Assembly (NCBI RefSeq): GCF_013090115.1 | Contig: NZ_JABFNN010000023.1 | Coordinates: forward strand, 155,453 to 219,452 | Direction of reading: 5' to 3' | Origin: Flagellimonas amphidinii | Lineage (GTDB): Bacteria > Bacteroidota > Bacteroidia > Flavobacteriales > Flavobacteriaceae | DNA: 64,000 bases | Shown here: positions 63,788 through 64,000 of the stretch, piece after piece | How the letters are laid out: the number at the start of each line of letters is the position of its first letter | Numbering within the stretch: the first letter of the stretch is position 1 | Position numbers and translations under genes: made by a program | The notes under the pieces: generated by a model | What the model saw: the letters and a program-made list of their open reading frames with translations, nothing else | Database searches by the model: none | Told to the model about the DNA's origin: nothing

Positions 63788-63806
63788 GAATCCTGCCGCG
63801 GTCACT
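63788..63806. repeat. attR core repeat
   Basis: Identical over 19 bases to the tRNA-Arg end at 18189-18207; the rest of the tRNA is absent here. It marks the right end of the element; host DNA follows. Confidence 0.85.
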
Positions 63807-63826
63807 CAGGATTTTTATCTTAATTC

Positions 63827-63861
63827 AAAAAGTCTGTAAATCATTGATTCACAGACTTTTT
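63827..63861 (+). terminator. Hairpin just outside attR, probably the original tRNA terminator
   Basis: AAAAAGTCTGT (63827-63837) and ACAGACTTTTT (63851-63861) with an inner AATCA/TGATT pairing. It sits 20 bases after attR, where the terminator of the uninterrupted tRNA-Arg would be. I see no gene in 63862-64000. Confidence 0.75.
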
Positions 63862-64000
63862 CATTTTGATCCAATCTATTTGATTTCATATAAAATCATA
63901 CTATTCGGTGCCCTCTTTTTCACAATTCGTAAAAAGAATATCCGATGTGTGTTAAAGAACCGGAGCGTGAGTTTTTAAACAAAAAGTTATTTGAAATTAA

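Larger units (their letters stand above)
18189..63806. mobile_element. Integrative conjugative element in tRNA-Arg, about 45.6 kb
   Basis: Bounded by a perfect 19-bp direct repeat (18189-18207 and 63788-63806) derived from the tRNA 3' end. Contents: tyrosine integrase next to the left end, traE-F-G-I-J-K-M-N, an excisionase-like HTH gene, RteC, coupling protein, relaxase, BfmA, RadC and SSB. Cargo is a CBASS-like island and a carbohydrate locus. Gene types match the CTnDOT group of Bacteroidetes conjugative elements. No frameshift is seen in the transfer genes, so mobility is plausible but not shown. Confidence 0.9.

Noticed and set aside
18189..63806. CRISPR arrays, rRNA genes or transposase genes in the element
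   Set aside because: I looked for regular spaced repeats, rRNA-like text and DDE transposase motifs and saw none.

Overview
The window reads as chromosome of a flavobacterium (Bacteroidota, Flavobacteriaceae). Evidence: AT-rich DNA, few Shine-Dalgarno sites, promoters of the TTTG-N19-TAnnTTTG type, SusC/SusD genes, adjacent type III and type II glutamine synthetases, and Bacteroidetes-type tra genes. The genus cannot be read from the sequence; a marine genus is a guess.

Positions 1-18205 are ordinary host chromosome. They hold the end of a DUF4197 gene, a membrane-bound AraC regulator, pyrF, prfA, a redox cluster (DUF3570 barrel, DUF4266 lipoprotein, ApbE, thioredoxin, Rieske protein), purM, a threonine/serine dehydratase, divergent glutamine synthetases, a Na+/Ca2+ exchanger, a DUF885 lipoprotein, apt, and a GIY-YIG gene whose end overlaps tRNA-Arg(ACG).

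Positions about 18189-63806 are one integrative conjugative element (ICE) of about 45.6 kb in the 3' end of that tRNA. A 19-bp direct repeat of the tRNA end bounds it, and an imperfect third copy lies just inside the left end. The left end has a CTnDOT-type integrase converging on a traE-F-G-I-J-K-M-N operon. The right end has coupling protein, relaxase and BfmA genes with an oriT-like region, then a small gene, radC and ssb. The middle has an excisionase-like HTH gene, RteC, a replication-type ATPase gene carrying a REP-like sequence, and two cargo blocks.

Cargo block 1 (27.4-34.5 kb) is a defence island. A five-gene overlapping type II CBASS-like operon encodes a CD-NTase, an E1-E2 fusion (Cap2), a JAMM peptidase (Cap3), a DUF6602 PD-(D/E)XK-like protein, and a second nucleotidyltransferase with two Gly-rich membrane segments. 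Divergent from it is a coupled trio: sigma-like factor, small unknown protein, ImmA/IrrE-type metallopeptidase. The second membrane NTase and the sigma trio, in the position where CapH/CapP is known elsewhere, are the strongest candidates for something undescribed.

Cargo block 2 (37.1-58.6 kb) is a carbohydrate utilisation locus with its own AraC regulator. SusC/D/E, a GH13 enzyme, two GH127-type enzymes and a serine hydrolase would bind and cut the glycan. A sugar porter would import the sugar. SDR dehydrogenase, SMP-30 lactonase, ManD-type dehydratase, KDG kinase and KDPG aldolase together form a plausible oxidative route to pyruvate and glyceraldehyde-3-phosphate. Host sequence resumes at about 63807.
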